64,000 nt of DNA from Opitutaceae bacterium (GTDB taxonomy: Bacteria > Verrucomicrobiota > Verrucomicrobiia > Opitutales > Opitutaceae). The stretch is from NCBI GenBank assembly GCA_016794625.1, contig JAEUGY010000005.1, forward strand, positions 1 through 64,000. Reading direction: 5' to 3'. Below the pieces are notes generated by a model, which saw nothing but the letters and a program-made list of their open reading frames with translations, did not search any database and had not been told where the DNA came from. The position numbers were made by a program, and so were the translations under genes. Of this stretch, positions 60,387 through 64,000 are shown one piece after another. How positions within the stretch are numbered: position 1 is the first letter of the stretch; each line of letters opens with the position of its first letter.

Positions 60387-63300
60387 ATGAGCCGCTTTTC
60401 CGCTTTTCTGACCAGGGGATTCCGGGCCGGTCTTCTTCTCCTGGCCGGCGTGGTGCGTGTCTCCGCCACGTTCACCGACGTGGCCACGTCGGCGGGGTTG
60501 AATGTCATCGCGCCACCGCCGGTCGAGGATCCCTTTCCTGTCGGCATCGATCGCTACACGTCCGGTTATGCCACCTGTGCGGTCGATCTCGACCGCGACG
60601 GCTGGACGGACCTGATCCTCGCGCAGAATCCGCGCCGGTGCCTCGTGTTCATGAACAACCGGAACGGCACCTTCCGCGAGGAGGGCGTGGCGCGCGGCTT
60701 CGAAACCGCCGTCGACATCGGCGGGGTGGTGGCGGGTGATTTTTCAAATACGGGGCGGACGGACGTCTTCATGGTCCCGCGCAACGGCCCGCGGTACCAG
60801 CTGTTCGTGAATGACGGCACCGGGCGGTTCACCGAGCAGGCGGTGGCGCGTGGGGCGGACTCCACTGTGACGGGTGAGGTCCACCGTGGTCAGAGCATCG
60901 GTCTGGTCGACTTCGACCGCGATGGCTACCTCGACCTTCATGTCACCGAGTGGGGCGTCACCTCATCCGCCGATGACGCGCGCTACTCCGTGCTCCTCCG
61001 CAACCGCGGCCCGTCCGCGCCCGGCTTTTTTGAAAACGTCACCAATCGCTCCGGCCTGCGGCAGCCGCGGATCGGGTCGGTCATGCATGGATACTCGAGC
61101 GCGTGGGCCGATTTTGATGGTGACGGCTACCCCGATCTCTCGCTCATCAGCGATTTTGGCAAGAGCCAGATGTGGTGGAACAATGGCAATGGCACCTTCA
61201 CCGAGGGCCGCCAGGAGGCGCGGGTCGGCACCGACCAGAACGGCATGGGAGTGGCGGTGGCGGACTTTGACCGCGATGGCCGGCTCGACTTCATCGTCAG
61301 CTCCTTCGACTTCGGCACCGGTGAGACCGTGCGCACGCCCTTTGGCGCCAACCGCCTCTATCGCAACCTCGGCGGACGCAGGTTCGAGGATGTCAGCTCG
61401 CAGTTCGGCGGAGTGGATGGCAGCTGGGCCTGGGGCACGGCGTTTCTCGACGCGAACAACGACACCCGGGCCGACCTGCTCATCACCAACGGATACTTCT
61501 ACGAGGGACCGCCGGTCACCACCCAGCGCCCTTACCTCATCGCCAATGCCAAGACGGACCGCACGCGGTTCTATCTCGGCAATGAATTCGGTTTCAACGA
61601 GGTCGGCGAGAGCTGGGGCGTGGTCGATCGCGGCTATGGCCGCAGCGTCGCGATCCTCGATTACGACAACGACGGCGACGAGGATGCGCTCATCTCGACG
61701 CTGTACGGGCCGTGGATCCTCTATCGCAATGACTCCCCCGCCCCGGCGAACCGCTGGCTCCGGCTCGCGTTTCGCGGCACCGTGTCGAATCGGGATGGAT
61801 ACGGCACCGTGGTCCGGGCGACGGCGGGCGGCGTTACCCAGACCGCCCTCTACGCCCCGACCAACGCCTACCTCGCGCAGCGCGAGCCCTACCTCCACCT
61901 CGGACTCGGCACGGCCGCAGCCGTCGAGACCCTCGTGATCGAGTGGCCCAACGGGGCGGTGCAGACCCTCGCTTCGGTGCCGACGAACCAGGTCCTCACC
62001 CTCGTCGAGCCTTCGGTCACGACCAACACCCCGCCCCTGCTGACCCTGCTGCCGGTGGGCGGAGTGTTTGTGAAGGACGCCGAGGTCGTGCTCCGCGCCG
62101 CGGCTTCCGGCACGCCGGATCCGGTGTTCAGCTGGTACAAGGACGGAGTCCTCGTGCCGGGTGCGAACAGGCCGACGCTCACCTTCAAGCGGATCCAGCC
62201 CTCTGACGCCGGCGTGTACCAGGTGGTCGCGGGCAACCCGCTGGGCAGTGCCCCCTCGCCTTCGGTGGTGGTGCAGGTGACGGCGGATCTCGCGCGGCAT
62301 TCGACGGCGCGCTGGTGGAACGAGGCCCTGCTCGACGGTATCCGAAAAGATACTCCAAATCCACCCGTGCATGCGCGCAACCTCTACCACCTCTCCGCCG
62401 CCCTGTGGGACGCGTACTGGGCGTACGAGCCCGACGCCCGTGCGGCAGTGGGGGAGGTCTACCGCCGTGAGTCCGTGGCGCCGGCGGATTTCCTGCCAAC
62501 GCGGACGGAGGCCCAGCGCCGGGCGATGAGCCACGCGGCCTACCGGGTGATCGCGGCCCGGTTCGCGCGCAGCCCGGGTGCGAGCCGCACGCTCGCGGGC
62601 ATCCGCTGGCTGATGGAGCTCCACGGTTACAATCCCGAAGACACCGGTGTGACGGGTGCGACGCCCGCGGCGGTGGGCAACCGCATCGGCCAGGCCGTGC
62701 TCGCCGCCACCCTCGGTGACGGCGCGAACGAGGCGGGTGGATACGCCGATGCCACCTCCTATTCATCGGTGAATCCTCCGCTGGTGGTGGGACTGCCCGG
62801 CACGACGATGGCGGATCCCAACCGCTGGCAGCCCTTGTCGCTCAGCTTCTCCGTCACCCAGAACGGCATCGTGCTGCCGACCGGTTTGCAGTCGTTTGTC
62901 GGGGTCAACGCCCGCCTGACCGAACCGTTTGCCCTGGTGCGCACCGGGCCGGAAACGATCTTCTTGGATCCCGGTCCCCCACCCCGGCTGGGTGGCGAGC
63001 GCTCGGCCGAGTTTGTGCAGGAAGTGGTGGAGGTGCTGCAGTATTCGTCGTGGCTGGATCCGGCGGATCCGACCCGCGTCGACATTTCACCGCGTTCGAG
63101 TCTGAACCATCCGCTGGGCACGAATGCCGGGCGGGGCTACCCGTTGAATCCGGTGACCGGTGGGCCCTACGCGCCTCAGGTTGTTCCTCGCGCCGACTTT
63201 GGACGCATCCTGGCCGAGTATTGGGCGGACGGACCCAATTCGGAGACTCCCCCGGGACACTGGAATGTTATTTTCAACGAGATCAGCGACGATCCGGCCT

Positions 63301-64000
63301 CCACCTACCAGTATGGGGGCGTCGGAGCGGCACTGAGCCGGCTCGAATGGGATGTGCGCGGCTACCTCGCCCTGAATGGGGCGTTGCATGATGCCGCGTG
63401 CGCGGCGTGGACGATCAAGCGCCAGTACGACGGTGCGAGGCCGATTTCGATGATTCGATATCAAGGCGGGCTGGGCCAGTCCACGGATCCGCTCCGGCCC
63501 TCGTTTCATCGGAATGGGCTGCCCTTGGTGCCCGATCTGATTGAACTCACTACGGCGGAGACGGTCGCTCCCGGGGGCCGGCATGCCGCCCTGTTGCAGC
63601 GTCGCGACACCGCCCAAGACCTGGTGGGCAAGGTCGTGGTGCGAGCCTGGCAGGGCAACCCACCCGATCCGGCCAGCCAGGTCGGGGGCGTGGGCTGGGT
63701 GCTGGCCACCCGTTGGGTCCCCTATCAGATGAGCACCTTTGTGACGCCGGCCTTTCCGGGCTACGTGTCGGGACACAGCACGTTCAGCCGAACGGCGGCT
63801 GAAGTGTTGACGCTCCTGCGCGGCAGCCCCTTTTACCCGGGTGGACTTTCCACGTATCGCTTCGAAAAGGACGCTTATCTGACGTTTGAAGTCGGCCCCA
63901 GCGAAGCCATTTCCCTCCAGTGGGCCACGTTCTACGATGCGGCGGACCAAGCCGGGTTGTCGCGGCTCTTTGGCGGCATCCACGTGTCGACGGATGACCT
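60387..64000 (+). CDS. Very large exported FG-GAP/ASPIC-UnbV/Ig/vanadium-haloperoxidase protein (cut by window edge)
   Basis: An open frame runs from ATG 60387 without a stop to the window end: at least 1204 residues. Residues 1-29 form a signal peptide. Residues about 55-450 hold FG-GAP/VCBS beta-propeller repeats with calcium loops (VDFDRDGYLD, ADFDGDGYPDLS, ADFDRDGRLDF, LDYDNDGDEDA). An ASPIC/UnbV domain follows at about 455-540 (GLGTAAAVETLVIEWPNG). About 548-630 is an Ig-like domain (FSWYKDGVLVPG, SDAGVYQVVAG). From about 636 on is a vanadium-dependent haloperoxidase/PAP2-type domain: RWWNEALLDGI, later PGYVSGHSTFSRTAAEV with SGHS at 1128-1131, and FGGIHVSTDD close to the edge. The frame was read codon by codon. 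It may oxidise halides or dephosphorylate at the cell surface. Confidence 0.85.
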   Translation, partial: MSRFSAFLTRGFRAGLLLLAGVVRVSATFTDVATSAGLNVIAPPPVEDPFPVGIDRYTSGYATCAVDLDRDGWTDLILAQNPRRCLVFMNNRNGTFREEGVARGFETAVDIGGVVAGDFSNTGRTDVFMVPRNGPRYQLFVNDGTGRFTEQAVARGADSTVTGEVHRGQSIGLVDFDRDGYLDLHVTEWGVTSSADDARYSVLLRNRGPSAPGFFENVTNRSGLRQPRIGSVMHGYSSAWADFDGDGYPDLSLISDFGKSQMWWNNGNGTFTEGRQEARVGTDQNGMGVAVADFDRDGRLDFIVSSFDFGTGETVRTPFGANRLYRNLGGRRFEDVSSQFGGVDGSWAWGTAFLDANNDTRADLLITNGYFYEGPPVTTQRPYLIANAKTDRTRFYLGNEFGFNEVGESWGVVDRGYGRSVAILDYDNDGDEDALISTLYGPWILYRNDSPAPANRWLRLAFRGTVSNRDGYGTVVRATAGGVTQTALYAPTNAYLAQREPYLHLGLGTAAAVETLVIEWPNGAVQTLASVPTNQVLTLVEPSVTTNTPPLLTLLPVGGVFVKDAEVVLRAAASGTPDPVFSWYKDGVLVPGANRPTLTFKRIQPSDAGVYQVVAGNPLGSAPSPSVVVQVTADLARHSTARWWNEALLDGIRKDTPNPPVHARNLYHLSAALWDAYWAYEPDARAAVGEVYRRESVAPADFLPTRTEAQRRAMSHAAYRVIAARFARSPGASRTLAGIRWLMELHGYNPEDTGVTGATPAAVGNRIGQAVLAATLGDGANEAGGYADATSYSSVNPPLVVGLPGTTMADPNRWQPLSLSFSVTQNGIVLPTGLQSFVGVNARLTEPFALVRTGPETIFLDPGPPPRLGGERSAEFVQEVVEVLQYSSWLDPADPTRVDISPRSSLNHPLGTNAGRGYPLNPVTGGPYAPQVVPRADFGRILAEYWADGPNSETPPGHWNVIFNEISDDPASTYQYGGVGAALSRLEWDVRGYLALNGALHDAACAAWTIKRQYDGARPISMIRYQGGLGQSTDPLRPSFHRNGLPLVPDLIELTTAETVAPGGRHAALLQRRDTAQDLVGKVVVRAWQGNPPDPASQVGGVGWVLATRWVPYQMSTFVTPAFPGYVSGHSTFSRTAAEVLTLLRGSPFYPGGLSTYRFEKDAYLTFEVGPSEAISLQWATFYDAADQAGLSRLFGGIHVSTDD

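Overview
This is a high-GC chromosomal window that looks like a member of the Opitutaceae (phylum Verrucomicrobiota). The pointers are the planctomycete/verrucomicrobial pair of a DUF1501 protein and a PSCyt1-DUF1549-DUF1553 cytochrome, a DUF1080 hydrolase, many Tat-exported Gfo/Idh/MocA-type enzymes, DUF5069, and start codons preceded by pyrimidine-rich leaders rather than Shine-Dalgarno sequences. The assignment is inference from gene content; there is no rRNA or tRNA in the window.

Layout. 1-574: 3' end of an IS110-family transposase followed by a dense cluster of palindromic repeats. 575-11018: a sugar-catabolism cluster with a divergent GntR/LacI-hybrid regulator, then SDR, ROK kinase, SIS protein, FAD oxidoreductase, exported Gfo/Idh/MocA, exported TIM-barrel epimerase/lyase, phosphotriesterase-like hydrolase and two more Gfo/Idh/MocA enzymes; several stop and start codons overlap by ATGA. 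10999-24662: a photolyase-like protein, an exported DUF1080 hydrolase, the DUF1501/PSCyt pair, a TlpA-like thioredoxin and M16 peptidase pair, a small helix-turn-helix-like gene bracketed by pairs of palindromes, and an exported amidohydrolase. 24841-26494: a secreted protein with sixteen YadA-head-like heptads, and a small unknown. 26877-35901: 23S rRNA/tRNA methyltransferases, threonine ammonia-lyase, a RelE-like protein with phosphatidylserine synthase, dnaN and several conserved unknowns. 36029-50878: nitrogen assimilation, with two full-length glutamate synthase large subunits, one small subunit, malic enzyme and a glutaredoxin. 51052-60258: sugar-nucleotide epimerase, anion transporter, a large membrane pseudokinase, a beta/gamma-crystallin plus DUF4214 protein, DUF2911, a DTW-domain tRNA enzyme and recA. 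60387-64000: the start of a very large exported protein joining FG-GAP repeats, an ASPIC/UnbV domain, an Ig-like domain and a vanadium-haloperoxidase domain; it runs off the right edge.

Two things stand out beyond the genes. First, a family of 100-140 bp two-ended palindromic units (ends TGGAGG...CCTCCA) recurs in nearly every convergent or 3' intergenic gap. Their organisation matches REP/BIME sequences, with a GGAG or GTAG tetranucleotide followed by a palindrome. Second, a separate palindrome (GTGTCATC...GATGACAC) occurs as doublets on both sides of a single small DNA-binding-like gene, which looks like a candidate small mobile or self-regulated unit. All functional links are inferred from sequence alone.
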